Numbered from the stretch's first letter, positions 52,780 through 61,438 are shown. The stretch: 64,000 nucleotides of DNA from JAEUNJ01 sp052035955 (GCA_052035955.1 JBPOHD010000041.1:8652-72651), one strand, 5' to 3'. A program made the numbers and translations. The notes: a model not told the origin generated them from the sequence alone.

Positions 52780-53727
52780 TCACGGCGCCAGGAAGGAAAG
52801 GATGCGTGACGGCAGCCAGTCGAGACGCCCCGGAAACCTGCCAATCGGGAAACCGACGTGTCCTCCGCCGTCAGGGATTTCCATGCGGACCGCTGGCGCC
52901 AGCATGGCCTTGGACGGTAGCGCGACGGCCGGCAGGAAGGGGTCGTTGAGGCTGTTGATCATCAGCGTGGGCACACGGATACCGGTCAGGTACCGAATCG
53001 CACTGGAGCGTTCGTAGTACTCGGCGGCATCGCGAAACCCGTGGGCTGGTGCCGTATAGGCATCGTCGAAGTCGGCCAGGCTGCTGCATCGGCGAAGGCG
53101 CGCCGTATCCAGGCGCCCTGGATATCGGCGGGCCTTTGAAAGAGCCTTCGGAATGAGCGTGGCCAGGAAATGGCGTGTGTAGATCCGGTTGAAGCCCTTT
53201 CGCAAGGACTCATTCCCGGCCGCGAGATTGACCGGTGCGCTGATCGCAACCGCGCGGTGGACGATTCCAGTTGCCGCCTCACCGTGCTCGCCGAGCCATT
53301 TCAACAAGGCGTTACCTCCCAGGGAGACGCCGATTGCATGGATCGGGCAGTGGCTTTCGGCCAACCGCCCCAGTACCCAGTGAATCTCATCTGAATCCCC
53401 GGAATGGTAGGCCCGGAACAGCCGGTTCGGTTCGCCCGAACAGCCACGGAAATTCACGACGACGCCCCTCCAGCCCGCGTCGGCCACCGTCCGCATCAGG
53501 GTCCGGGCATAGTGGCTGCCGGAACTCCCTTCCAAACCATGGAAAAGGACCAGCAACGGGGCCTCACGAGGACCGTCTAGCCAGTCCAGGTCGAGAAAGT
53601 CGCCGTCCGGGGTAGACCATCGCTGGCGGCGGTAGGCCGGCAAGCCGCCCTTGCGTAGCAGGGGCCAGAGTGTCTGTAGGTGTCCCCCGGGCAGCCAGCC
53701 GGGGGGCGCATAAGGCGCCGAGTCCAT
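52780..53727 (-). CDS. YheT-family alpha/beta hydrolase
   Basis: The 315-aa protein has the YheT/EMB8 signature: APPGWLPGGHLQTLWP near the start, LLVLFHGLEGSSGSHYAR, GVVVNFRGCSGEPNR, YHSGDSDEIHWVL and the nucleophile elbow HAIGVSLGGNALLKWLGE (Ser about 143). The late Asp/His are in NSLNDPFLP and GGGHVGF. Substrates of this family are unclear (esters or lipids). The start at 53727 overlaps the previous stop (TGATG); an in-frame ATG at 53802 would run back into the preceding gene. Confidence 0.9.
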   Translation of the reverse strand: MDSAPYAPPGWLPGGHLQTLWPLLRKGGLPAYRRQRWSTPDGDFLDLDWLDGPREAPLLVLFHGLEGSSGSHYARTLMRTVADAGWRGVVVNFRGCSGEPNRLFRAYHSGDSDEIHWVLGRLAESHCPIHAIGVSLGGNALLKWLGEHGEAATGIVHRAVAISAPVNLAAGNESLRKGFNRIYTRHFLATLIPKALSKARRYPGRLDTARLRRCSSLADFDDAYTAPAHGFRDAAEYYERSSAIRYLTGIRVPTLMINSLNDPFLPAVALPSKAMLAPAVRMEIPDGGGHVGFPIGRFPGRLDWLPSRILSFLAP

Positions 53728-54155
53728 CAGTGCAGGGTCTTGGGGTTCTCCCCCACCGTCGCCGGCGGCGCCGGCGATGCATGATGCAGCACCATTCGCC
53801 ACCCAAGAGCGCCACGGATGTAGATGTTGGTCGCGACGACCGGCGCGCGAAGATCCTGATCACCCTCGACCGTGATCTGCTCGCGTACGGTCTGGATGGC
53901 CGTGAACGGATTTTGCACCATGGTCGGATCGGTAAGGCGGATACGCAACCTCGGGCCACCTTCGAACATCCTTCGCCACACTTCCCTGACGGCGGCATAT
54001 CCGGTGATTCGAGGCCCGCCGGGATGTACGCAAACGATTTCTTCATCCTCCGCCCAGACGGCCATCATGGCATCCAGATCGGCCCGTTCCAGGGCCTCGT
54101 AGAAGGCCGCCTCGACGTCCTGCGGGGAAGTGAAGATCGGTCGCCCCGGTTTCAT
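53727..54155 (-). CDS. SnoaL-like/ketosteroid-isomerase-fold protein
   Basis: The 142-aa protein has the NTF2/SnoaL-like pattern: FTSPQDVEAAFYEALERADLDAMMAVWAEDEEIVCVHPGG, followed by ITGYAAVREVWRRMF and a C-terminal half of strands ending WRMVLHHASPAP. Related short proteins in proteobacteria are annotated nuclear transport factor 2 family or DUF4440. Reaction unknown. It overlaps waaF by four bases (ATGA) and the YheT gene by one, so waaF, this gene and the hydrolase gene are translationally coupled. Confidence 0.85.
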   Translation of the reverse strand: MKPGRPIFTSPQDVEAAFYEALERADLDAMMAVWAEDEEIVCVHPGGPRITGYAAVREVWRRMFEGGPRLRIRLTDPTMVQNPFTAIQTVREQITVEGDQDLRAPVVATNIYIRGALGWRMVLHHASPAPPATVGENPKTLH

Positions 54156-55165
54156 GGGTGGATCACATCCATCTGTCGCAGCACGGTGAGTATCCGTTCC
54201 GGGGTCAGTTCGTTCAGACACCGCAAGTGTCCTTCGGGACACTCGCGCATGAAGCAGGGGCTGCATTCCAGTTCCAGGGACACGATCTTCGCCATCGGTG
54301 AAATGGGCGGAGTGTAGTTGAAGCTCGAAGAACCGTAGATCGCGACCAGAGGCCTGTCCAAGGCCGCCGCGACGTGCATGAGCCCCGAGTCGTTGCAGAC
54401 GACGCAACGGGCCTGGGCCAGCAGGTCGATGGCCTGCTCGAGAGACGTGCGGCCGCAAAGATTGATTGCGGTGCCCCGGGACTGTTCCGCAATCCGTTCC
54501 CCGATCTGTCTGTCCTTCGCCGACCCGACAAGCCACACCGGGTCCGAGGGAGAACCCAATGCCGTCGCGAGCGCCGCGAAATGGCGGTCGGGCCAACGCT
54601 TGGCCGGACCATACTCGGCCCCCGGACAAAAGACCACGGGAGGCCTTCCTCCGGGCAGTTCCAGGGCCATTTTCGCCCGTTGCTGGAGTTCCGCCGAGGA
54701 CGTCAATCGGGGACGGCGCAGTTGGGGCCGTCCATCGCCCGGTGGTTCGGCCAATTGCGCGTAGCGTTCCACGAGGCGGGGATTGCGAATCCTGTCCAGG
54801 TGGTGCATCCGGTTGATCAGGCCATACCGGGATTCACCCTTGTACCCCGTTCGTCGAGGGATGCCGGCGAAAAACGGAACGAGGGCCGACTTCCAGGAGT
54901 TGGGCAGGACGAAAGCCGCGTCGTATCCCTCGGCGGCCAACTGTCTGCCCAGGCGCCAGCGGCTCGAAAGATTGAACTCCCCGTGGCCGAACGGGCTGTC
55001 GACGACCAGTCGGACCTCAGCCATCCGGGAAAGCAAGGGCGCGCTCCAGGTGGCGGCCAGTACGTCAATCGTCGCCCCCGGGTGCAACTCGAGCAGGCGG
55101 GACATCAGGGGCTGGGCGAGGACTGTATCGCCGATCCAGGAGGGGGCGACGATCAGAATCTTCAG
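54152..55165 (-). CDS. waaF: ADP-heptose:LPS heptosyltransferase II
   Basis: The 337-aa GT9 enzyme adds the second heptose to the LPS inner core. It shows ILIVAPSWIGDTVLAQPLMSRL at the start, NSWKSALVPFFAGIPRRTGY near 85, FCPGAEYGPAKRWPDRHFAALA near 180, and CNDSGLMHVAAALDRPLVAIYGSSS near 260. No ATG, GTG or TTG exists at the expected place: the codon before KILIV is CTG (55165-55163), preceded by GAGGG five bases away, so I take CTG as the start. The next in-frame Met (residue 22) would cut off the first strand of the Rossmann fold. Confidence 0.9.
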   Translation of the reverse strand: MKILIVAPSWIGDTVLAQPLMSRLLELHPGATIDVLAATWSAPLLSRMAEVRLVVDSPFGHGEFNLSSRWRLGRQLAAEGYDAAFVLPNSWKSALVPFFAGIPRRTGYKGESRYGLINRMHHLDRIRNPRLVERYAQLAEPPGDGRPQLRRPRLTSSAELQQRAKMALELPGGRPPVVFCPGAEYGPAKRWPDRHFAALATALGSPSDPVWLVGSAKDRQIGERIAEQSRGTAINLCGRTSLEQAIDLLAQARCVVCNDSGLMHVAAALDRPLVAIYGSSSFNYTPPISPMAKIVSLELECSPCFMRECPEGHLRCLNELTPERILTVLRQMDVIHP

Positions 55166-55196
55166 GGCGCCCTCGCCACGTGAAAAATGCCCGCCT

Positions 55197-55403
55197 TCAG
55201 TGGTGACCCTTTGGCCTCTCGCCGGCGAACCGGTAGGTCGTGCCGCAATACGGGCAGGTGGCACTGCCAGCCGGGTTCTTGAGCACGTCCAGGAAGACCC
55301 TGGGGTGGCGCGCCCAAAGCGGTGCGCCAGGGCGCGGACAATGGAGGGGCAGGTCCTCGGCCGTGACTTCGGCCTGACGGACAATTTCGTTGATCTGGGC
55401 CAT
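55197..55403 (-). CDS. CHCC-type zinc-finger protein
   Basis: The 68-aa protein (MAQINEIVRQAEVTAEDLPLHC start) has the zf-CHCC pattern: LHCPRPGAPLWARHPRVFLDV with Cys and His, then TCPYCGTTYRF with the C-x2-C pair. The domain is the one in the NDUFS6 subunit of complex I, and small stand-alone versions between waaF and ilvE are common in betaproteobacteria. It probably binds one zinc ion; its role is not established. It lies 23 bp behind ilvE and 31 bp before waaF on the same strand. Confidence 0.9.
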   Translation of the reverse strand: MAQINEIVRQAEVTAEDLPLHCPRPGAPLWARHPRVFLDVLKNPAGSATCPYCGTTYRFAGERPKGHH

Positions 55404-55426
55404 GGCGGTCTCGCGGATGGATGGGT

Positions 55427-56347
55427 TCAGACAGCGGTGAGCCAGTCGGCGTGAGCTGGCACCTTGCCATTGACCACGTCGAAGAAAAGGCTCTGCAAAC
55501 GGGTTGTCACCGGGCCCCGGCACCCCTCGCCGATCTGCCGGTTATCGAGTTCGCGGATGGGCGTCACCTCGGCTGCCGTGCCGGTGAAAAAAGCCTCGTC
55601 GGCGATGTAAATGTCATCGCGGGTCAGGCGTTTGGAGATTACCGTATAGCCCAGTTCCTTGGCCAGCGTGATGACTGAGTGGCGTGTGATCCCGATCAGG
55701 GCGGACGCTATCTCCGGTTCGTAGATCACGCCATCCTTGACGATGAACAGATTCTCGCCGGCACCCTCGGCGACGAAGCCGTCCACATCCAGGAGCAAGG
55801 CTTCGTCGTAGCCGTCTTCCGTCGCTTCCATGTTCGCGAGGATGGAGTTCGCGTAGGTGGCGGCGAACTTGGCGCGCGCCATCGTAACGTTGACGTGGTG
55901 GCGGGCATAGCTCGACGTCTTGACGCGGATGCCTTTCTCGAGGCCCTCCTCCCCCAGGTAGGCGCCCCACGGCCAGGCAGCCACCGCCACGTGGGTCTTC
56001 GCGCCGCGCGGCGAAACGCCCATCTTCTCGGATCCGTAGAAGGCAATGGGACGCAGGTAGCAGGACTCGAGCTTGTTTGCCCTGACAACCTCCTTCTGCG
56101 CGGCGACCAGGGTCTCCTTGTCGTAAGGCATGGGCATCCGGTAGATGTGGGCGGAGTTGAACAGCCTGTCGGTATGTTCCTTGAGGCGGAAGATCGCCGT
56201 GCCATCGACCGTTTTGTAGGCGCGGACGCCCTCGAACACGGCGAGGCCGTAATGCAGGGAATGGGTCAGCACGTGGGTCGTGGCTTCACGCCAGGGCACG
56301 AGTTTTCCGTCGTACCAGATGAAGCCGTCGCGGTCGGCCATGGACAT
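55427..56347 (-). CDS. ilvE: Branched-chain amino acid aminotransferase
   Basis: The 306-aa PLP enzyme performs the last step of Leu, Ile and Val synthesis. It starts MSMADRDGFIWYDGKLVPW and shows VLTHSLHYGLAVFEGVRAY, CYLRPIAFYG, the PLP-lysine segment MARAKFAATYANSILANMEA (Lys about 160) and EGAGENLFIVKDGVIYEP. EVTPIRELDNRQIG near the end is typical. Length and motifs are as in E. coli IlvE. It is the first gene of the ilvE / zinc finger / waaF / SnoaL / yheT run. Confidence 0.95.
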   Translation of the reverse strand: MSMADRDGFIWYDGKLVPWREATTHVLTHSLHYGLAVFEGVRAYKTVDGTAIFRLKEHTDRLFNSAHIYRMPMPYDKETLVAAQKEVVRANKLESCYLRPIAFYGSEKMGVSPRGAKTHVAVAAWPWGAYLGEEGLEKGIRVKTSSYARHHVNVTMARAKFAATYANSILANMEATEDGYDEALLLDVDGFVAEGAGENLFIVKDGVIYEPEIASALIGITRHSVITLAKELGYTVISKRLTRDDIYIADEAFFTGTAAEVTPIRELDNRQIGEGCRGPVTTRLQSLFFDVVNGKVPAHADWLTAV

Positions 56348-56433
56348 GGTGGGAGTCTCCAGCGCGTTGTAAGCGTTCGATTTTATCCGATTTGTCCCGG
56401 CCGACCGAGGCAGGCCAGTCCCGGACGGCTAAA

Positions 56434-56901
56434 ATGCCGACCATGGACAGGACCTGGAAGCCGAACGTCACCGTGGCCGCCGTCACGGAGAGGGACGGCA
56501 GATATCTGTTGGTCGAGGAACTCACGGCAGACGGCATCCGCTTCAATCAGCCTGCCGGCCACCTCGACGAGGGGGAGTCCCTCGTAGACGCTTGCATTCG
56601 CGAGGCATTGGAGGAGACGGCGTGGGAATTCCGGCCGTCGCACCTGATCGGGATTTACCAGTGGCCCAGGCCGGCGGGCGACATCACCTATCTGCGTTTC
56701 GCTTTTGCCGGTGTTCTGGGGGATTTCCATCACGGGCGAACCCTTGACGATGGCATCCTTCGGACAGTCTGGATGACGCCCGAGGAAATTGCCGCGTCCC
56801 AGGCCTCCCTTAGGAGTCCGCTGGTTCTGCAGTGCGTCCTCGACCACCGGTGCGGCCGCCGCTTTTCCCTCGACCTCATCCGCCATTATGAGACTGCGTG
56901 A
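56434..56901 (+). CDS. nudJ: Nudix hydrolase, NudJ (phosphatase) type
   Basis: The 155-aa protein starts at 56434 (MPTMDRTWKPNVTVAAVTE); a second ATG at 56443 is possible. The Nudix box is GHLDEGESLVDACIREALEE (about residues 44-63). The family's GIYQWPRP..DITYLRFAF segment and the WMTPEEI segment are present. NudJ hydrolyses nucleoside tri- and diphosphates and thiamine pyrophosphate precursors. It precedes mnmA, the same neighbour as in E. coli, which supports the name. Confidence 0.87.
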   Translation: MPTMDRTWKPNVTVAAVTERDGRYLLVEELTADGIRFNQPAGHLDEGESLVDACIREALEETAWEFRPSHLIGIYQWPRPAGDITYLRFAFAGVLGDFHHGRTLDDGILRTVWMTPEEIAASQASLRSPLVLQCVLDHRCGRRFSLDLIRHYETA

Positions 56902-56973
56902 CGCGGAACCTCGACGCGCGATGCCGGTTGGTCTTTCCGGTCGCCGGCTCATCCTTGCCTGTGGAGGGTCGCA

Positions 56974-58104
56974 ATGACTGGAATCGGTAATACGAATAGT
57001 CCGTCGGGGCCGGGCGACGGTTCGATGGTCGTGGTCGGCATGTCGGGGGGCGTGGATTCGTCGGTGGCGGCATTGCTCCTGAAGCGAGCCGGCTTCAAGG
57101 TCGTCGGCCTGTTCATGAAGAACTGGGAGGATGACGACGATGAGGAATACTGCTCGTCGCGTCAGGATCTCATCGATGCGGCTTCGGCTGCCGACGTGAT
57201 CGGGATCGATCTGGAAGTCGTCAATTTTTCGGCCGAATACAAGGAAAGGGTCTTCTCGGAGTTCCTGCGGGAGTACAAGGCTGGGCGCACCCCGAATCCG
57301 GACGTGCTCTGCAATTCCGAGATCAAGTTCAAGGCCTTTCTGGAGCATGCCGTGAAACTTGGCGCCGAGCGCATCGCCACGGGCCACTACGCCCAGGTAA
57401 GGCATTTCCTCGGACGGTTCCAACTGCTCAAGGCGGAGGATGGTGCCAAGGATCAGAGCTACTTCCTCTATCGGCTGGATCAGGAACAGCTCTCCAGGGC
57501 CATGTTCCCGATCGGGCACCTGCTGAAGCGGGAAGTGCGCGCAATCGCCCGCGAGGCCGGTTTGGCCAATCATGGCAAGAAGGACTCGACCGGAATCTGC
57601 TTCATCGGCGAACGGCCCTTCCGCGAGTTCCTTTCCCGGTACCTGCCCGGGGAACCGGGAGAAATCCGCACCCTGGACGGTGATCGGGTGGTGGGCCGCC
57701 ACGAGGGGCTCATGTATTACACCCTCGGACAGCGGGAAGGTCTGGGGATCGGGGGCGTCCGCGGAGCTCCGGAAGAGCCCTGGTATGTTGCGGCCAAGGA
57801 CATGGTCAAGAACATTCTCTTCGTGGTCCAGGGCCACGATCATCCGGCTCTGCTACAGGACCGGCTGCGGGCGCGGGATCTTTCGTGGATTGCCGGAAGT
57901 GCCTTGGGCGACCGCCCGCGTGTGCATTGGGTATATGCCGCAAAGGCCCGCTACCGGCAGCCGGATGCTGCATGCGAGATCGAGTCGGTGGATTCGGAGT
58001 CCTGCGAGATCGCCTTTGGGGTTCCGCAATGGGCTGTCACGCCGGGTCAGTCGGTGGTGATCTACGAAAGCCGTGTCTGCCTGGGTGGCGGGACCATTAG
58101 CTGA
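56974..58104 (+). CDS. mnmA: tRNA-specific 2-thiouridylase MnmA
   Basis: The 376-aa enzyme thiolates U34 of Lys, Glu and Gln tRNAs. It has the PP-loop VVGMSGGVDSSVAALLLK (about residue 20), GLFMKNWEDDDDEEYCSS, the first catalytic Cys in NPDVLCNSEIKF and the second in KDSTGICFIGERPF (about 210). The C-terminal domain starts GQREGLGIGG. GGAGGG six bases ahead supports the ATG at 56974, giving a 17-residue N-terminal extension before the core MVVVGMSGG. Normal length. Confidence 0.96.
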   Translation: MTGIGNTNSPSGPGDGSMVVVGMSGGVDSSVAALLLKRAGFKVVGLFMKNWEDDDDEEYCSSRQDLIDAASAADVIGIDLEVVNFSAEYKERVFSEFLREYKAGRTPNPDVLCNSEIKFKAFLEHAVKLGAERIATGHYAQVRHFLGRFQLLKAEDGAKDQSYFLYRLDQEQLSRAMFPIGHLLKREVRAIAREAGLANHGKKDSTGICFIGERPFREFLSRYLPGEPGEIRTLDGDRVVGRHEGLMYYTLGQREGLGIGGVRGAPEEPWYVAAKDMVKNILFVVQGHDHPALLQDRLRARDLSWIAGSALGDRPRVHWVYAAKARYRQPDAACEIESVDSESCEIAFGVPQWAVTPGQSVVIYESRVCLGGGTIS

Positions 58105-58236
58105 TCGCCGCCAATTGCGTCACGCCAACGGGGATTCCCGGCGCCCGCGCGTGAACTGGTGCCTCGTCGTCATGGGCAAACTAAAGCTATAAAGCGGCCA
58201 TCGTCGGCGGATGCCGGCATTTCGTGGTTCGAAAGC

Positions 58237-58911
58237 GTGTCGAAACAATTCCGGGGATTCACCCTGGTCGAAGTCTCGCTGGTCCTGGTCATCGTCAGCC
58301 TCATGCTGGCTTCCACCGTCAAGGCGGCGGAATGGGTCGATGTCTCCAAGCTCAGGTCCCTGGTCGAGGAGTTCCGCGAGACGCCCATGCTCGTGGAGTC
58401 CTACCGAAGCGCCTTCCACCAATTGCCTGGCGACGACCCCCGGGCCGACCGCGCGGCAGGGATTCCGGTCGCGCCGGTGACAGCGGGCAACGGACGGATC
58501 GATGGCGGTTGGAACTCCGAAGACTTTCGCGATGAGTCCGTCCTCCTGTGGCTGCATCTACGGGCCGCAGGCATCGCCGCAGGTCCCACGGAGTTCGGTT
58601 CCGATTCAACCCGCAATGAATTCTTGCCCCGCAATCCTTTCGGCGGACGAATTGGCATCCAAGGGGGCGGAGACGTTCCCGTCGCCGGTCTGACCGGTCC
58701 GCAATTGTTTTGTTCGGCCGAGGTGCCGGCACACTCGGCGGCACGACTGGATGCCCAACTGGATGACGGCCTGCCGAACCAGGGCCGGATTCGTGCCGCC
58801 CGCGACGCGGAGTCTCCACCGGCCGCCTTTCGTCCGGGAATATCGCCGCCACGACCGTCCGCCGCCCGGTATTCCGAAGGCGATCACTACACGGTTTGCA
58901 TGGGATTCTGA
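58237..58911 (+). CDS. Orphan type II/IV pseudopilin-like protein
   Basis: The 224-aa protein begins with a class III leader and cleavage site: SKQFRG|FTLVEVSLVLVIVSLMLA (Glu5 after the cut), so prepilin peptidase should process it. The rest is a globular domain with Asp/Gly/Pro-rich loops and a C-terminal GDHYTVCMGF. The start is taken as GTG at 58237; a GTG at 58159 would give a long unlikely leader. No other pilus or type II secretion genes are near. It may be a minor pseudopilin that works with a system elsewhere. Placed between mnmA and a glutathione S-transferase gene. Confidence 0.78.
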   Translation: MSKQFRGFTLVEVSLVLVIVSLMLASTVKAAEWVDVSKLRSLVEEFRETPMLVESYRSAFHQLPGDDPRADRAAGIPVAPVTAGNGRIDGGWNSEDFRDESVLLWLHLRAAGIAAGPTEFGSDSTRNEFLPRNPFGGRIGIQGGGDVPVAGLTGPQLFCSAEVPAHSAARLDAQLDDGLPNQGRIRAARDAESPPAAFRPGISPPRPSAARYSEGDHYTVCMGF

Positions 58912-58966
58912 ATCTCGGGCTGCAAGGAAACTGCCGCCCGGCGGCTTGGCTCGTACCGGCGACCGC

Positions 58967-59575
58967 CTAGTCGCGTGGCAAGGTTTCCTGGAACGATGCG
59001 CGCTGCATGAGCTTTTCATGGAGGCGGGCGAGATTCGGGTGATCGGCGCGCCAGTTCCAGTCGGCAAATCGGAAATCCAGATATCCGAGCGCGCATCCCA
59101 CGGCAATGTCGGCGAGCGAATAGGCCGTACCGTGGCACCAGGGCTGCTCTCCCAGGTCCTCCGCCATCACCCTCAGTCCGGCGGCGACTCTTCCCCGCTG
59201 GCGATCGATCCATGATTGGCTTCGTTCTCCGTCGGGCCGCCTGCTTTCGAGCAGGGCGGTGACTGCGGCATCGAGTACGCCGTCAGCCAGAGCCTCCCAA
59301 CGCTTCACGGCGATTCGCTCCCGCCCGGAGGCCGGAATCAAACGGTTATTGGGTGTCACGTTGTCCAGATATTCGACAATGACGCGCGAGTCGTAGAGCG
59401 CGCTGTCGTCGTCGAGCAAGAGCACCGGAACCTTGCCGAGCGGGTTGTGCCGGGTGACCTGGGTATCGGCGGTCCACGGAGAATCGACCACGAAGTCGTA
59501 TTCGAACTTCTTTTCGGCCAGGACGATCCGGGTCTTGCGAACGTAGGGGCTGGTCAGGGAACCGATGAGTCTCAT
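58967..59575 (-). CDS. Glutathione S-transferase
   Basis: The 202-aa protein has a thioredoxin-like N-terminal domain: MRLIGSLTSPYVRKTRIVLAEK, then NPLGKVPVLLLDDDSALYDSRVIVEYLD (cis-Pro and the Asp-Ser glutathione site, about residue 63), and an all-helical C-terminal domain with YSLADIAVGCALGYLDFR. The SPY-x-R start resembles the beta-class/YibF-like GSTs, which use Cys or Ser rather than Tyr. Substrate unknown. The start at 59575 follows an extended -10 motif on the minus strand. Confidence 0.92.
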   Translation of the reverse strand: MRLIGSLTSPYVRKTRIVLAEKKFEYDFVVDSPWTADTQVTRHNPLGKVPVLLLDDDSALYDSRVIVEYLDNVTPNNRLIPASGRERIAVKRWEALADGVLDAAVTALLESRRPDGERSQSWIDRQRGRVAAGLRVMAEDLGEQPWCHGTAYSLADIAVGCALGYLDFRFADWNWRADHPNLARLHEKLMQRASFQETLPRD

Positions 59576-59607
59576 TTTGATTTTTGCGACCGAAGAAACC
59601 TCGTTCG

Positions 59608-59616
59608 AGTATATCA
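59608..59616 (-). promoter_or_regulatory. Extended -10 (TGATATACT) for the glutathione S-transferase gene
   Basis: Reading the minus strand, TG-A-TATACT is a good extended -10, giving a leader of about 25 bases before the ATG at 59575. No -35 match is seen, which is normal for extended -10 promoters. Confidence 0.45.
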
Positions 59617-59655
59617 CCGGCGTTCCCGGTGCCATCCGGGCCGCCAAGGCCCCCA

Positions 59656-59664
59656 TGCTAGAAT
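59656..59664 (+). promoter_or_regulatory. Extended -10 (TGCTAGAAT) for purB
   Basis: TG-C-TAGAAT lies 67 bp before the purB ATG, again without a clear -35. It faces away from the extended -10 of the glutathione S-transferase gene 40 bp to the left, forming a compact divergent promoter pair. Confidence 0.45.
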
Positions 59665-59731
59665 TCGCCCCCCGCCTTGGGGCCCTTGCCGGATAGCGTT
59701 CCGGTGACCGATTTCTTCCGAAAAGCCACCC

Positions 59732-61105
59732 ATGAACGACCTTTTCGCAACCTTGACCGCCCTTTCCCCCCTGGACGGTCGCTACGCCGCCAAAGTGGAG
59801 CCGCTGCGGGCCCATTTTTCGGAGTTCGGCCTGATTCGAAACCGCATTCGCGTCGAGATCGAGTGGCTGAAAGCCCTTGCGGCATCACCAGAGGTTGGTG
59901 AAGTGCAGCCGTTTTCCGCCGATACGGTCGCCGAACTGGACCTCGCGGTCGCTGGTTTCTCACCGGCCGACGCAGCAGCAGTGAAGGCCATCGAGGCACG
60001 TACCAACCACGACGTCAAGGCCGTCGAGTACTGGCTCAAGGATCGCTTCGCCAACAATCCGGAAGTGTTGCGGGTCGGTGAGTTCATTCACTTCGCCTGT
60101 ACGTCCGAGGACATCAACAATGTTTCCCACGCGCTGATGCTCCAGGACGCCCGCAAGGAGATCCTGCTGCCGGCGATCGACGCCCTGGTCGTCCGCTTCC
60201 GCGACTTGGCCCACCGGCTGGCGGAATTGCCGATGCTTTCCCGCACCCACGGCCAGCCGGCGAGCCCGACCACCCTGGGCAAGGAGATGGCCAACATCGC
60301 CGCCCGCCTCGTGCGGGCGCGCGAGCGGATCGCCGGCGTATCCCTGACAGCCAAGTTCAATGGGGCGGTCGGCAACTACAACGCCCATCTGTCGGCTTAT
60401 CCGGAAATCGACTGGGAGGCGTTCAACCGTCACTTCGTGGAGTCCCTCGGCCTGGAATTCAACCGCTACACGATCCAGATCGAGCCCCACGATGCCATGG
60501 CCGAACTGTTCGATGCCGCCGCCCGGGCCAATACGATCCTGCTCGATGCGGACCGGGACCTCTGGCAGTACATCTCCCTGGGCTATTTCAAACAGAAGCT
60601 GAAGGAAGGGGAGATCGGGTCTTCCACCATGCCGCACAAGGTGAATCCGATCGATTTCGAGAACTCCGAGGGCAACCTCGGCCTTGCCAACGCGATCCTT
60701 CGACACCTTTCCGAGAAGCTTCCCGTGTCGCGCATGCAGCGAGATCTCACCGATTCCACCGTCCTGCGCAACATGGGGGTTGCCTTTGGGTACTCTGTCC
60801 TCGCCTACGATTCGACCCGCCGCGGCCTGTCCAAGCTGGAAGCCAACGAGGCACGTCTGCTGGAGGACCTCGATGCCTGCTGGGAGGTCCTCGCCGAGCC
60901 CGTGCAGACGGTGATGCGTCGCTACGGCATCGCCAACCCTTACGAGCAACTCAAGGAACTCACGCGCGGCAAGGGCATCGAGCGGGACGCCCTGCGGGAC
61001 TTCATTCGCCGCCTGGCGATTCCGGATTCCGACAAGGAACGTCTCCTGGCCATGACGCCGGCCAGCTACCTGGGAGTTGCCGTCCGCCTCGCCAAGGGAA
61101 TCTGA
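59732..61105 (+). CDS. purB: Adenylosuccinate lyase
   Basis: The 457-aa enzyme catalyses two steps of purine synthesis, releasing fumarate from SAICAR and adenylosuccinate. It starts MNDLFATLTALSPLDGRYAAK and has HFACTSEDINNVSHALM (about 112), SRTHGQPASPTTLGKEM (catalytic His about 170), and the fumarate-lyase signature GSSTMPHKVNPIDFEN (about 293). It is of the E. coli-like long PurB type. Three bases after its stop begins the DUF2322 gene. Confidence 0.97.
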   Translation: MNDLFATLTALSPLDGRYAAKVEPLRAHFSEFGLIRNRIRVEIEWLKALAASPEVGEVQPFSADTVAELDLAVAGFSPADAAAVKAIEARTNHDVKAVEYWLKDRFANNPEVLRVGEFIHFACTSEDINNVSHALMLQDARKEILLPAIDALVVRFRDLAHRLAELPMLSRTHGQPASPTTLGKEMANIAARLVRARERIAGVSLTAKFNGAVGNYNAHLSAYPEIDWEAFNRHFVESLGLEFNRYTIQIEPHDAMAELFDAAARANTILLDADRDLWQYISLGYFKQKLKEGEIGSSTMPHKVNPIDFENSEGNLGLANAILRHLSEKLPVSRMQRDLTDSTVLRNMGVAFGYSVLAYDSTRRGLSKLEANEARLLEDLDACWEVLAEPVQTVMRRYGIANPYEQLKELTRGKGIERDALRDFIRRLAIPDSDKERLLAMTPASYLGVAVRLAKGI

Positions 61106-61108
61106 GCG

Positions 61109-61438
61109 ATGGGTTTCGCGGAAAACCTCAAGCACCTGCCCGGCGTCGCCCACCTGTCGGCAATCCAATTGCTGGACAAGGAGGGCGCCCTGGTGGCGAC
61201 CATCGAGAACAGGCAGGGACAGGCGGGATCCCTGGCCGTGTATAACCACCTGGGGCATCTTTACGGCGCCATCGATGCCGAAGCCGCCCGAAAGGGCCTC
61301 GAGCTATACGCCGAACATGCCGAGGATGCCAGGAAACATCCCGGCAAGCACCCGAACATCGATCGGCTGATCGAGATCGAGGCGGGTAATGGCATGCTGC
61401 GCATCAAGCACGTATTCGCCGGCGGGGTAATGGAATAA
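61109..61438 (+). CDS. DUF2322 family protein
   Basis: The 109-aa cytoplasmic protein shows the pattern of the DUF2322 family: FAENLKHLPGVAHLSAIQLLD at the start, ATIENRQGQAGSLAVYNHL, then AARKGLELYAEHAEDARKHPGKHPNIDRL and HVFAGG near the end. No function is established. It starts three bases after purB and is probably cotranscribed with it. No metal-binding or catalytic motif stands out. Confidence 0.82.
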   Translation: MGFAENLKHLPGVAHLSAIQLLDKEGALVATIENRQGQAGSLAVYNHLGHLYGAIDAEAARKGLELYAEHAEDARKHPGKHPNIDRLIEIEAGNGMLRIKHVFAGGVME

